Source of the DNA: Pseudomonadota bacterium
GTDB taxonomy: Bacteria > Pseudomonadota > Gammaproteobacteria > Steroidobacterales > Steroidobacteraceae
NCBI GenBank assembly: GCA_021805275.1
Contig: JAJZFQ010000176.1
Location: forward strand, 1 to 14,721
Direction of reading: 5' to 3'
DNA length: 14,721 bases
Positions 7,799 through 14,721 of this stretch are shown piece by piece. The stretch's first letter is position 1, and each line of letters begins with the position of its first letter. Under the pieces are notes generated by a model. That model searched no databases and was not told the DNA's origin. It worked only from the letters and a program-made list of their open reading frames with translations. The position numbers were made by a program, and so were the translations under genes.

Positions 7799-8593
7799 AT
7801 GCGCCTCATCGTACGACATGCCCTGTTCGCGGCCGCCCTGAGCGCAACCGGTCTCTCGGCGGCTCATGCCGGCGGCAATCCCTTCCAGGATTTGTTGAAA
7901 GCGGTCAATGGGCCGCGCAATACCGCTCAGCTGGGCAGGGGCCTGCCCACCACCGAGATCGCGGCCGGTCTCAAGGAAGCCCTGGCGAAGGGCACCACGA
8001 ACGCGATCCGCAGCCTCGGCCGCAGGAACGGTTTCTGGAACAACGCCAAGGTCCGCATTCCGCTGCCGGGCAGGCTCGAGCAGGCGGCAAACCTCGCGCG
8101 CAAACTGGGCCAGGGCGCCAAGGTCGATGCGTTCGAGCTCAGCATGAACCGCGCCGCCGAGAAGGCGGTTCCCCAGGTCGCGCAGATATTCGGCGACGCG
8201 ATTCGCAAAATGACCCTGAGCGACGCCCGCCGGATTCTCACCGGCGGCAATCACGCCGCGACCGACTACTTCCGGCGCGTCGCGGGCCAGGCGCTGGCCG
8301 CCCGAATTCACCCGATCGTCGCCGCGGCCACCGACAGCGTGGGCGTGACCCGCAAGTACAAGGCGTTCACGTCGAGCGGCTTCGGCGGCGAGATCGGCGG
8401 CGCACTCGGCGCGCTGCAATCGTTCGGCGGCAAGCCCGCGAACCACCACGACACCCCGCTCAACCTCGACGATTACGTGACCCGCAAGACACTGGACGGC
8501 CTGTTCACGGTGATCGGCGAGGAGGAGCAGTCGATCCGGGACAACCCCGCCGCGCGCGGCACTGAGCTGCTGAAGAAAGTCTTCGGCGGCTGA
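7799..8593 (+). CDS. DUF4197 family exported protein
   Basis: The 264-residue protein starts at ATG 7799, preceded by a GAGGT ribosome site, and ends at TGA 8591-8593. Residues 1-23 form a signal peptide (RLIVRHALFAAALSATGLSA, then AHA), so it should be exported to the periplasm. The mature part matches DUF4197 closely and in order: EIAAGLKEALAKGTTNAIRS, FWNNAKVRIPLPGRLEQA, ELSMNRAAEKAVPQ, ARRILTGGNHAATDYFRR, LDDYVTRKTLDGLFTVIGEE and the terminal ELLKKVFGG. Length is typical. The family is widespread in proteobacteria and its function is unknown; the protein is probably mostly helical. A longer frame upstream (from 7562) is rejected because it lacks a signal peptide and overlaps the start of the divergent operon. 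The hydrolase gene follows 166 bases downstream. Confidence 0.92.
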   Translation: MRLIVRHALFAAALSATGLSAAHAGGNPFQDLLKAVNGPRNTAQLGRGLPTTEIAAGLKEALAKGTTNAIRSLGRRNGFWNNAKVRIPLPGRLEQAANLARKLGQGAKVDAFELSMNRAAEKAVPQVAQIFGDAIRKMTLSDARRILTGGNHAATDYFRRVAGQALAARIHPIVAAATDSVGVTRKYKAFTSSGFGGEIGGALGALQSFGGKPANHHDTPLNLDDYVTRKTLDGLFTVIGEEEQSIRDNPAARGTELLKKVFGG

Positions 8594-8759
8594 GCCGACG
8601 CGGAGGAAATCTTCGTGTAGGCACCACCTTTCGACGATGGCCTGCATCGAGGATCCCGTGGCGATCGAGGCGCAACGTCGGTGCTCGCGGGCCCCATCGA
8701 AGCTGACCGTCCGGCCTGGGCCCGACCCACGCAACGACCGATCAGGGAGCGCACACGGC

Positions 8760-10517
8760 ATGTCGCGCAGAACATCCATCGTTGCCCTGCTGATGACGGT
8801 GCTCGCATCCGTCTTCCCGGCGCACGGCGAGGCGCGGCGCGACGCCTATCGGGTGACGTCGATACCCATGCGCGACGGGGTCCAGCTTCGCGCCTATATC
8901 GGCATTCCCGCCGGCAAGGGCCCGTTCCCGGTCCTCGTGTACCGAACGCCTTATGGAGCCCAGAACGCGTTGCACGACTACACGACGTTCCGCCATGCGC
9001 TCGAGCGCGGGTATGCGGTCGTCGTCGAGGATGTCCGCGGACGCTACGGTTCGGGCGGCGTGTTCGTTCCCTACCAGAACGAAGGCAAGGACGGCTACGA
9101 CACGATCGAATGGGCCGCGAAGCAATCGTGGTCGAACGGCAAGGTGGGCACCTTCGGCTTGTCCTATCCGGGCGCGGTGCAATGGCTTGCTGCGGTCGAG
9201 AATCCGCCGCACTTGCTCGCAATGGTCCCGGCCATGACTTTCTCGTCACACCGCCACTTTTTCTAAGCGGGAGGCACCTACGACTTGTCGTAGATCCAAT
9301 GGATCTGGGACTACATCGCGCCCGATGTCCGGGTGAAGAAAGATATCCCGGGTCCGACGACCGACGACGCAGCCGTGGCCGCCTGGAGTCGACGCGGCCT
9401 GCGCATGGAGAACGTGCTTCCCTTGGACGCCATGGGCGCACTGCGCGGACTCGCCCCCTACTACTACGAATGGCTCCGCCATCCGGTCGACGACCCCTGG
9501 TGGCACTGGGCGGACTTGGGTGGAAAGTACGCTCGCACACACGCCGCCGTGTTGAATGTGTCCGGTTGGTACGACGATTACTACGGTCCGGTCGGTGCGA
9601 CCGTCAACTTCAATGGTCTGCTGGCGACGCGAGCGGCATGGTCCGACAAGAAGGTGGCGTTGGTGATCGGACCCTGGGTGCACGGCGTCACGTCCACCGG
9701 CGTCGCCAGAGCGGGCGACCGACCATTTCCGGACAACGCCAAGGTCAACCACGACGACACGGTGCTCGATTGGATGGACCATTACCTGCGAGGCATCGAC
9801 AACGGCGTCGACCGAAGGCCTCCGGTGCGCTACTACGTGATGGGCGCGGACACCTGGCGCGATAGTCAATCATGGCCCCCGCCATCGACGCCGACCCCGT
9901 TTTACCTGGGTGCCGCGGCGCCGGGTAAGCCTGGCTCGCTCGGCCGGACGAAGCCGAAGGCGCAAGGGTACAGCGCCTTCGTTTCCGATCCGGCCCATCC
10001 GGTCACCGACCGATATACCGGGGTCTCCGGAGGACATGATTACCGGTACCTCGCCGTCCGCCGTGATTTGCTCACGTTCGACAGCCAACCGCTCGCGGTA
10101 GACACCGAAGTGACCGGACCCATCGACGCTCGCCTCTTCATCCGTTGCAATTGCCGGGACGCGGATCTTTGGGTGCGCTTGTACGATGTCGCGCCGAACG
10201 GCGCCGCCTGGAACGAAATGAATCCCGGCGACGACGTGCAACGGGCGAGCTATCGCGACCTCGCCAAGGGACGCCAGCTCCTCCGGCCGGGGCGGATCTA
10301 TGAGATCGACGTCAATGGCCCGGTGACCAGCAACGTCTTCAAGAAGGGACATCGAATCCGCATCCAAGTGTCGGGCGCCTTCTTTCCGATGTTCTCGCGA
10401 AATCTGCAGACCGAGGTATCGGAGAGCGTCTCCGCGAAAAGAAGGCGGGCGACGATTCGCATCTACCACGACCGCATGCACCCTTCGCAGGTCGTGCTGC
10501 CGATCGTGACGCGCTGA
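8760..10517 (+). pseudogene. CocE/NonD family alpha/beta hydrolase (X-Pro dipeptidyl-peptidase-like), two in-frame stops
   Basis: A 585-codon frame from ATG 8760 to TGA 10515-10517 encodes a CocE/NonD-type acylhydrolase. A signal peptide covers residues 1-24 (TSIVALLMTVLASVFPAHGE). The N-terminal region has MRDGVQLRAYIGIP and VLVYRTPYG. The catalytic triad is visible: nucleophile Ser135 in GLSYPG, Asp272 in SGWYDDYY and His308 in GPWVHG. The C-terminal jelly-roll domain follows (YTGVSGGHDYRYLAVRRDLL onward). The frame is broken by TAA at 9264-9266 (codon 169) and TAG at 9291-9293 (codon 178), around the segment SSHRHFF, stop, AGGTYDLS, stop, IQWIWDYIAPDVR. The family usually has Tyr and Trp at these positions, so each break is one base from sense. 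Open pieces are 8760-9266 and 9333-10517. The first piece contains only the nucleophile, so the product is presumably inactive unless the stops are read through or are errors. The start at 8760 is chosen for its signal peptide; an upstream start at 8637 gives none. Confidence 0.88.
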
Positions 10518-10675
10518 CCGGAACGATCTGAGCGTGAGCCCCGGAGCGTTGCGGCGACACACCTCGCGGACAACTCACGCGCCGCCGACGGCGGTTCGCC
10601 CAGGGACGGTCACTCGAGGAGTAACGCGTCGGGTCGGCGGATCGACTCGAGATCCGTCAACGAGGCCGCCACGGG
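10518..10675. other. Convergent intergenic gap, no gene seen
   Basis: These 158 bases lie between the ends of the convergent hydrolase and small-protein genes, so terminators for both are expected. A GC-rich short inverted repeat near 10580-10596 (CCGCCGACGGCGG) could form a hairpin, but no T-run follows on either strand. I see no coding frame with convincing composition. Confidence 0.4.
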
Positions 10676-10936
10676 CTACGTCAACAGTGGGTGGCCGTCG
10701 GGCAACTGATGCGCATACCAGGTCGCGAGCCGATGTCGTATCGACTTCTCACTGATCTGGTCTTCCGGCATGGGTGCGATGCGCTGGTCATGGACGAGCA
10801 AGCGGTACACATAGAGGGCCTTGTCGCTCGCCGAGTCGGTTGCCTCGAATTCGACCGCCTTGCGCGCCTCCGCATACTGAATTCCAGCCAGCAAGGCCGC
10901 CTTGAACAGTTCCGCTTCGTGCTTGAGTTTCTTCAT
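10676..10936 (-). CDS. Small DUF5062-like protein of unknown function
   Basis: This 86-residue protein starts at ATG 10936 behind a GGAG ribosome site eight bases away and ends at TAG 10676-10678. The sequence begins MKKLKHEAELFKAALLAGIQ and has a central ALYVYRLLVHDQRIAPMPED. It closes with SIRHRLATWYAHQLPDGHPL. This pattern of a Lys/Glu helix, then YRLL-HD, then H-LA-W--QLP--HPLL resembles the DUF5062 family of small gammaproteobacterial proteins; I place it from memory and am only moderately sure. It has no membrane segment or signal peptide and is likely a small helical cytoplasmic protein. It is the third gene of a probable minus-strand operon, 43 bases after the seven-helix membrane protein. 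After the TAG the frame stays open for 21 more codons, but the natural-looking HPLL ending suggests the TAG is genuine. Confidence 0.72.
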   Translation of the reverse strand: MKKLKHEAELFKAALLAGIQYAEARKAVEFEATDSASDKALYVYRLLVHDQRIAPMPEDQISEKSIRHRLATWYAHQLPDGHPLLT

Positions 10937-10979
10937 GTGCCGATCTCCAACTCGAAGCCCACCGCCATCGAAAGAGGCG

Positions 10980-11729
10980 TCAGTGTCCGATGAGTCGAAC
11001 CGCGATCGACTTCCACCCGGGTAGCGTGTAGATCCACACCATCAGCACCTGGCTCAGGATACCGAGCGGCGCGGCGATCGCGTACGCGCGCTGCAAACGT
11101 CTACGCGTCAGCCAATCGTGAACCCCGATCGCGAGCAGCAGGATGTCGCTGCACACGAAGAGTTGTAGATACAGGGACCCGGCCCCCGTGCCGAGCAACG
11201 GACCGAGCGGTGGGGCGAGCCAGCGGCTGAACCCCGCGGAACTCAGAAATATCGTCGCGAGGATCATCAGCCGCCGATGCGCCGCGCTATTGCGGCGCAG
11301 CGCGAACGCGGCCAATGCCGTCACCGCAAAATTCGCGACGATCATGAACTGAATGATCAGGAACGACGGGTCGCTACCCGGCGTCCCGAACTTTCGCTGC
11401 GCCATGATCACCGCGGCCGCTGGTCCGAGCACCACCATCGCGACGATCAGCCCGAGCCCGATCCACCCGGCCCGCCGGTGAACGTCTCGACGGTCCGAGC
11501 GAATCAGCGCCATCTGCGTGGTCAGCAGCGCGAGCCAACCGAGATAAGCGATCGCATGCACGTGCACGATCCATGCGTAGGCAACGTGGTGCCCCTCGAG
11601 GTGCAGGAACATGTCGGGAACGAAACCGGCGACGATTCCCGCCCAGATCAAGGTCAATAGGATCAGGAAGAATCCCCGGTCGGTACCCCGCTGCATCGGG
11701 AACGATTCGATTCTCACGGTCGCACTCAT
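10980..11729 (-). CDS. Seven-helix integral membrane protein (DUF2306-like layout)
   Basis: The 249-residue protein runs from ATG 11729 to TGA 10980-10982. A strong GGGGGAG ribosome site lies seven to eight bases upstream of the ATG. Seven hydrophobic segments are visible: FFLILLTLIWAGIVAGFVPD, the segment around WIVHVHAIAYLGWLALLTTQ, IGLGLIVAMVVLGPAAAVIM, IIQFMIVANFAVTALAAFAL, LMILATIFLSSAGFSRWLA, LYLQLFVCSDILLLAIGVHD and AIAAPLGILSQVLMVWIYTL. The second helix has two closely spaced histidines (VHVHA) and is followed by DVHRRAGWIG. That His-rich start plus HR-GW pattern resembles small heme-binding-type membrane proteins of the DUF2306 kind, but heme binding is inference. The gene sits 53 bases downstream of the RidA-family gene and 43 bases before the small DUF5062-like gene, all on the minus strand. 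No substrate or reaction can be assigned. Confidence 0.82.
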   Translation of the reverse strand: MSATVRIESFPMQRGTDRGFFLILLTLIWAGIVAGFVPDMFLHLEGHHVAYAWIVHVHAIAYLGWLALLTTQMALIRSDRRDVHRRAGWIGLGLIVAMVVLGPAAAVIMAQRKFGTPGSDPSFLIIQFMIVANFAVTALAAFALRRNSAAHRRLMILATIFLSSAGFSRWLAPPLGPLLGTGAGSLYLQLFVCSDILLLAIGVHDWLTRRRLQRAYAIAAPLGILSQVLMVWIYTLPGWKSIAVRLIGH

Positions 11730-11782
11730 CGACTTCTCCCCCGTCGGTCAGTGATCCGGCCATCGGCAGGATACCCTGCTCG

Positions 11783-12217
11783 TTATCCTCGCGACACGGA
11801 TTTTCGCCGCGAACGGGGACGTCTGAGGGGCGCCGACTGCTTGAGCGCGGTCACCTCGATCTCGATGCGCATTCGGGGATCCGCGAGGCCGGCGGCGAGC
11901 ATGGTCGCCGCCGGACGCACCTCGCCGAAGTGCTTTCGTAGGATGGGCCAGCACTGGTGAAAGTCCGCCGCATTCGGCAGGATGTACCTGACCCGCACCA
12001 CGTCGCGCAGCGACGATCCCGCCATGGCCAACGCGGCGGCGATGTTTTTGAGACATTGCTCGGTCTGTGCGGGCAGATCGTCGGCGATCGTCATCGCGGC
12101 GTAGTCGAAGCCGGTGGTGCCGGCCACGAACACCCAGTCCCCTTGAACGACGGCGCGGGAATAGCCGATCTCGGCCTCGAAGCTCGAACCGGAACCGATC
12201 AGTCGTCGCTGTGGCAT
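11783..12217 (-). CDS. RidA (YjgF/YER057c/UK114) family protein
   Basis: The 144-residue protein starts at ATG 12217, preceded by GGGGAA eight bases away, and ends at TAA 11783-11785. RidA proteins are small trimeric cytosolic enzymes; the founding member hydrolyses reactive enamine/imine intermediates. Family marks include VFVAGTTGFDYAAMTIADDL, the helix QTEQCLKNIAAALAMAGSSL, VRYILPNAADFHQCWPILRK and RPAATMLAAGLADPRMRIEI. Arg101 and Glu119 correspond to the substrate-carboxylate Arg and the acidic residue of active RidA. The Arg-to-Glu interval is a few residues longer than in E. coli RidA, so this is probably an Rid subfamily member rather than RidA itself. The last 18 residues are a basic tail (RRPRSRRK). 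It heads a probable minus-strand operon and is divergent from the MFS gene, a frequent setting for Rid genes in catabolic clusters. Confidence 0.9.
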   Translation of the reverse strand: MPQRRLIGSGSSFEAEIGYSRAVVQGDWVFVAGTTGFDYAAMTIADDLPAQTEQCLKNIAAALAMAGSSLRDVVRVRYILPNAADFHQCWPILRKHFGEVRPAATMLAAGLADPRMRIEIEVTALKQSAPLRRPRSRRKSVSRG

Positions 12218-12343
12218 CGCTTGGCTTCCCCGGATTGGCGGTTTGGGCGCTGGCCGAGCGGTCGGGCGGCGCCCGCGTGGCACCGAAATACCGCGACAGC
12301 CGCCGGCTTCCGTGACAGAGACCCAGCACCATCGGGGAGTTCC
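12218..12343. promoter_or_regulatory. Divergent intergenic region between RidA-family and MFS genes
   Basis: These 126 bases must contain the start signals for both flanking genes. Ribosome sites are visible at both edges (GGGGAG at about 12334-12339 for the MFS gene). The middle is very GC-rich (around 12250-12285) and can form GC stems. No confident -10/-35 pair or operator palindrome was found. Confidence 0.35.
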
Positions 12344-13060
12344 ATGAACAAGAACGAGCATCGCCCGAGGGGCCACGCGGGGCCCGTTCATTTCAGCCGC
12401 GGCATCGTCGTGTTGATGGCGCTCGCGATTTTCATCAACTACGTCGACCGCGGCAATCTTGCGACCGCGGCCCCGCTGATCAAAACCGATCTGCGTCTGT
12501 CGAACATCCAGTACGGCACACTGGTGTCCGCGTTCTTCTGGGTCTACGTGCCGGGACAGATCCTCGCCGCCTGGTCCGTTCAGCGGTTCAACGCGTATCG
12601 CACGCTCACCCTTGGCCTCGCGCTGTGGTCGGCGGCGACGATTGCGACGGGATTCGCGAGCGGATTCGCGATGCTGCTGATGCTCAGGGTTCTGCTCGGT
12701 CTCGGCGAGAGTGCGGGCTTTCCGGCAAGCTCGAAATTGCTGGCGCAGCATTTGCCGCCCGAACGGCTGGGCGTCGCCAACGCGCTGGTGGTCTCCGGCG
12801 TTTTCTCCGGGCCGGCGGTCGGCACCTTCGTCGGCGGACTGTTCATCGCGGCGGCCGGCTGGCGTCCGCTGTTCATCGTGTTCGGCGCCATCTCGTTGGC
12901 GTGGCTCGCTCCCTGGGTGATGCGCACGCGGGCCCTTGCGACGAAGGCGCAGAGCGACGCCCACGTACCGGAGCCGCCGTTTCGCGAGCTCCTCGCGAAG
13001 CGAGCGCGATCAGCGCGATTCCGCGTCGAGAACGCAGTCAGTCCCCAGTCAGCAGCGTGA
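12344..13060 (+). pseudogene. MFS transporter (ACS-type), C-terminal half missing
   Basis: The frame encodes 238 residues from ATG 12344, with GGGGAG just upstream, to TGA 13058-13060. It is the N-terminal half of a major facilitator superfamily transporter. Helix 1 contains FINYVDRGNLATAAPLIKTD, typical of the anion:cation symporter (ACS) family of organic-acid carriers. Further helices are seen at GTLVSAFFWVYVPGQILAAW, TLTLGLALWSAATIATGF, LLMLRVLLGLGESAGFPASS, ANALVVSGVFSGPAVGTFVG and RPLFIVFGAISLAWLAPWVM. Family members have about 12 helices and 400-450 residues; this one stops after six. The last 15-20 residues (ARSARFRVENAVSPQSAA) are not transporter-like, and none of the three downstream plus-strand frames restores helices 7-12, so a deletion rather than a frameshift is indicated. 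It is probably non-functional. Confidence 0.82.
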
Positions 13061-13339
13061 GTTCAGAACTGGTATGCGGTAAGGACCTCCGCACCGGCTA
13101 TGCGCCATGCGCTGCGGAATCGCTTGCTCTACCCACAGCGATCCTCGCCCGCTGATCCAGCCGCCGGTCCTCGCCGGTCTCGCCGCCGATGCCCTCCATT
13201 CTTGTTGAAGTGTCCGTGTATCCACAAAGGGCTCGGGGCACGATCCGCACAAATCCGGGAATCACGGAACTCGAGTATATGGCCGTAGAACCCTGCCAGT
13301 ACCGCCCGAGAGGGTGGGCTATGATTCGTCGCAGCGCCC
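13061..13339. other. Intergenic stretch of 279 bases, no gene seen
   Basis: This lies between the truncated transporter and the VOC gene, where the missing transporter half would be expected. A minus-strand frame (13049-13252) is open but has no ribosome site and no recognisable protein character. Composition is more A/T-rich near 13200-13275 than in the genes. The left edge, near 13010, is the likely deletion or rearrangement junction. No IS ends or direct repeats were seen by eye. Confidence 0.45.
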
Positions 13340-13744
13340 ATGTTCAAGATTCGCGATATCGATCACCTCGTGCTTCGCGTCGTGGACGTCGAACGCATGA
13401 TGCGCTTCTATTGCGACGCGCTCGGCTGCACGGTCGAACGTCGCCAGGAGGAGATCGGTCTCGTGCAGTTGCGTGCCGGACGGTCGCTCCTCGATCTCGT
13501 CCCGATCGACGGCAAGCTCGGTCGCGCGGGCGGCGGTGCGCCGGCCGCCGCCGGACGGAACCTCGATCATTTCTGCCTCAGGATCGAGCCGTTCGACGAG
13601 AGGTCGCTCCGCCGGCAGCTCGGCCGTCACGGGATTACGGTGGGTCCGGTCGAGACGCGCTACGGCGCCGAAGGAGAGGGACCGTCCGTATACCTCGCGG
13701 ACCCCGAGGGCAACGTCGTCGAGCTGAAGGGCCCGCCCGCGTAG
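13340..13744 (+). CDS. VOC (glyoxalase/bleomycin resistance/dioxygenase) family protein
   Basis: The 134-residue protein starts at ATG 13340 and ends at TAG 13742-13744. The VOC fold is a metal-dependent scaffold used by glyoxalase I, epimerases, thiol transferases and extradiol dioxygenases. Two beta-alpha-beta-beta-beta modules are visible: the first begins IRDIDHLVLRVVDVERMMRF, the second LDHFCLRIEPFDERSLRRQL. Candidate metal ligands are His9, Asp52 (the usual Glu/Gln position, LLDLV), His77 and Glu128 in PEGNVVELKG. All four sites are filled, so it may be an active metalloenzyme. No clear Shine-Dalgarno sequence precedes the ATG. The stop is followed by CGA TGA, so termination is secured within two codons. 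It is 22 bases from the preferred start of the GST gene and probably co-transcribed with it, which suggests a glutathione-linked role, but that is inference. Confidence 0.88.
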   Translation: MFKIRDIDHLVLRVVDVERMMRFYCDALGCTVERRQEEIGLVQLRAGRSLLDLVPIDGKLGRAGGGAPAAAGRNLDHFCLRIEPFDERSLRRQLGRHGITVGPVETRYGAEGEGPSVYLADPEGNVVELKGPPA

Positions 13745-13766
13745 CGATGAAATGGAGAACGCCGTG

Positions 13767-14480
13767 ATGCCGAAGCCGCATCGGATCGAGCCGTCCGAAT
13801 TTTCCGTCGTGGGCAAGTGGCCGCCGCGGCCTCCTGATCGGCTGCAGCTCTACTCCCTGCCGACCCCGAATGGCGTCAAAGTGTCGATCATGCTCGAGGA
13901 GATCGGCCTACCGTACGAACCGCAGCTCGTCGGTTTCGCGAAGAACGACCAAGGATCCCCGGAGTTCCGCTCGCTGAACCCCAACGCGAAGATTCCGGGG
14001 ATTCTCGATCCGGGCGGTCCGCGCGGCGCGCCGTTCGGGTTGTTCGAGTCGGGCGCGATTCTCGTATACCTCGCCGACAAGACCGGCAAGCTCCTGGCCC
14101 AGGCCGGTGCTGCCTGCTACGAGACCCTACAATGGCTGATGTTCCAGATGAGCGGCATTGGGCCGATGTTCGGCCAGGTCGGCTTCTTCCACAAGTTCGC
14201 CGGCAAGGAGTTCGAGGACAAACGCCCGCGCGACCGCTACGTCACCGAGGCGCGGCGCCTGCTCGGCGTGCTCGACGCGCGACTCGCCCGAGATCCATGG
14301 GTATCCGGGCGGGAGTACACGATCGCCGACGTTGCGACATTTCCGTGGGTGCGCAATCTGATCGGCTACTACGAGGCCGGCGAGCTCGTCGGCATCGACG
14401 ACTTTCCCCAGGTTCGACGATCCTTGCGCGCGTTCGAGGCGAGACCCGCGGTGGCCCGTGGCCTCGCGATCCCGGCATAG
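13767..14480 (+). CDS. Nu-class glutathione S-transferase (YghU/YfcG type)
   Basis: The 237-residue protein runs from ATG 13767 to TAG 14478-14480. This start has GGAG nine bases upstream; the earlier ATG at 13752 adds five residues without a ribosome site. The N-terminal thioredoxin-fold domain contains the TPNG motif at residues 33-36 (LYSLPTPNGVKVSIMLEEIG), which in YghU and YfcG provides the Thr and Asn that contact glutathione. It also has NPNAKIPGILDPG and the gamma-glutamyl-binding ESG in LFESGAILVYLADK. The helical C-terminal domain has GPMFGQVGFFHKFAGKEFED, close to the YghU signature, then the N-capping segment YTIADVATFPWV. Members bind two GSH or GSSG and show disulfide-bond reductase activity. 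Length and C-terminus (ARPAVARGLAIPA) are normal, so TAG here is a genuine stop. Confidence 0.93.
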   Translation: MPKPHRIEPSEFSVVGKWPPRPPDRLQLYSLPTPNGVKVSIMLEEIGLPYEPQLVGFAKNDQGSPEFRSLNPNAKIPGILDPGGPRGAPFGLFESGAILVYLADKTGKLLAQAGAACYETLQWLMFQMSGIGPMFGQVGFFHKFAGKEFEDKRPRDRYVTEARRLLGVLDARLARDPWVSGREYTIADVATFPWVRNLIGYYEAGELVGIDDFPQVRRSLRAFEARPAVARGLAIPA

Positions 14481-14702
14481 ACATCCTGGATTCCCCGGAC
14501 GGCGTCGACTTTGGCCACGCTGTCCCGGCGGGGTCTGGTACACCTGCGGATCCCAAAACAGACGTTTCTGCACTTTCTATTCGCGAAACGGCACGCTAGC
14601 GCTGCAGAACATCGAATGACGTCGCAGCGCGTTCCCATGTGAAGCGCGACCCGGGCGTTTGGCGCGTACCAAGTGAAAGACAGCCAGTCAGGGGAATTTC
14701 GC
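14481..14702. other. Intergenic region after GST, no gene seen
   Basis: The 222 bases between the GST stop and the next start have lower GC and stops in all plus frames. They should include a GST terminator and a promoter for the next gene, but I see no stable hairpin followed by T residues and no clear promoter hexamers. Confidence 0.4.
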
Positions 14703-14721
14703 ATGGCCGTTTCGATCGACT
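14703..14721 (+). CDS. Start of a further gene, cut by window end
   Basis: ATG 14703 is preceded by AGGGGAA at 14690-14696, a good ribosome site six bases away. Only MAVSID is encoded before the window ends, so no function can be given. Confidence 0.5.

Noticed and set aside
5805..7841. A very long plus-strand open frame (678 codons) opposite the GltD-like gene
   Set aside because: It is antisense to a frame with clear FAD, NAD(P) and Fe-S motifs. Its composition (Arg/His/Asp-rich, few natural helices) is what antisense of GC-rich genes gives.
2901..10517. Reassignment of TAG to an amino acid in this organism
   Set aside because: The GST, VOC and small-protein genes end in TAG at natural C-termini. 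The interrupted positions call for different residues, and one hydrolase stop is TAA. Pseudogene formation or sequence error is simpler.
11783..12964. A 393-codon minus-strand frame that extends the RidA-family protein upstream
   Set aside because: The extension is antisense to the MFS gene and lacks protein-like content. ATG 12217 has a ribosome site and gives the normal family length.
1..14721. CRISPR arrays, tRNA or rRNA genes, toxin-antitoxin pairs, or known defence genes
   Set aside because: No regularly spaced repeats, cloverleaf-like sequence, rRNA core motifs or defence-family protein motifs were seen on either strand.

Overview
The window is GC-rich and densely coding, with strong G/C preference at third codon positions. 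Gene content points to a proteobacterium: a DUF4197 protein, a DUF5062-like small protein, a Nu-class (YghU/YfcG-type) glutathione transferase, and a 2-oxoacid:acceptor oxidoreductase operon with a GltD-like partner. I cannot place it more precisely.

Layout. (1) 1-1873, plus strand: the 3' part of a probable exported protein of unknown function, then a four-helix membrane protein. (2) About 1880-2600: a decayed IS91-type transposase 3' end with an internal TGA, abutting a truncated unknown reading frame on the minus strand (about 2600-2856). (3) 2901-7634, minus strand: a three-gene operon transcribed from 7634 downward. It encodes a GltD-like FAD/NAD(P)/Fe-S oxidoreductase, the gamma-alpha fusion subunit and the beta subunit of a 2-oxoacid:ferredoxin oxidoreductase. 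(4) 7799-10517, plus strand: an exported DUF4197 protein and an exported CocE/NonD-type alpha/beta hydrolase. (5) 10676-12217, minus strand: a probable operon of a RidA-family protein, a seven-helix membrane protein and a DUF5062-like small protein. (6) 12344-14480, plus strand: an MFS transporter cut off after six helices, a VOC-fold protein and a Nu-class GST. The first codons of another gene lie at 14703.

How the genes fit together. The oxidoreductase operon reads as a CoA-dependent 2-oxoacid oxidation module. The beta and alpha subunits would oxidise a 2-oxoacid (2-oxoglutarate is a reasonable guess), and the GltD-like protein would pass electrons between NAD(P)H and ferredoxin-type clusters. 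RidA, MFS, VOC and GST genes together resemble a small catabolic or detoxification neighbourhood, but no pathway can be fixed from this window.

The most striking property is gene breakage by single-base events in otherwise well preserved frames. The GltD-like gene has two in-frame TAG codons. The alpha-subunit gene has a one-base deletion. The hydrolase has TAA and TAG nine codons apart. The transposase remnant has an in-frame TGA, and the MFS gene lacks its second half. The simplest reading is recent pseudogene formation or sequence error. Stop-codon recoding is less likely, because the interrupted positions call for different residues and TAG also ends other genes at natural ends. I found no tRNA, rRNA, CRISPR array, defence system or intact mobile element.
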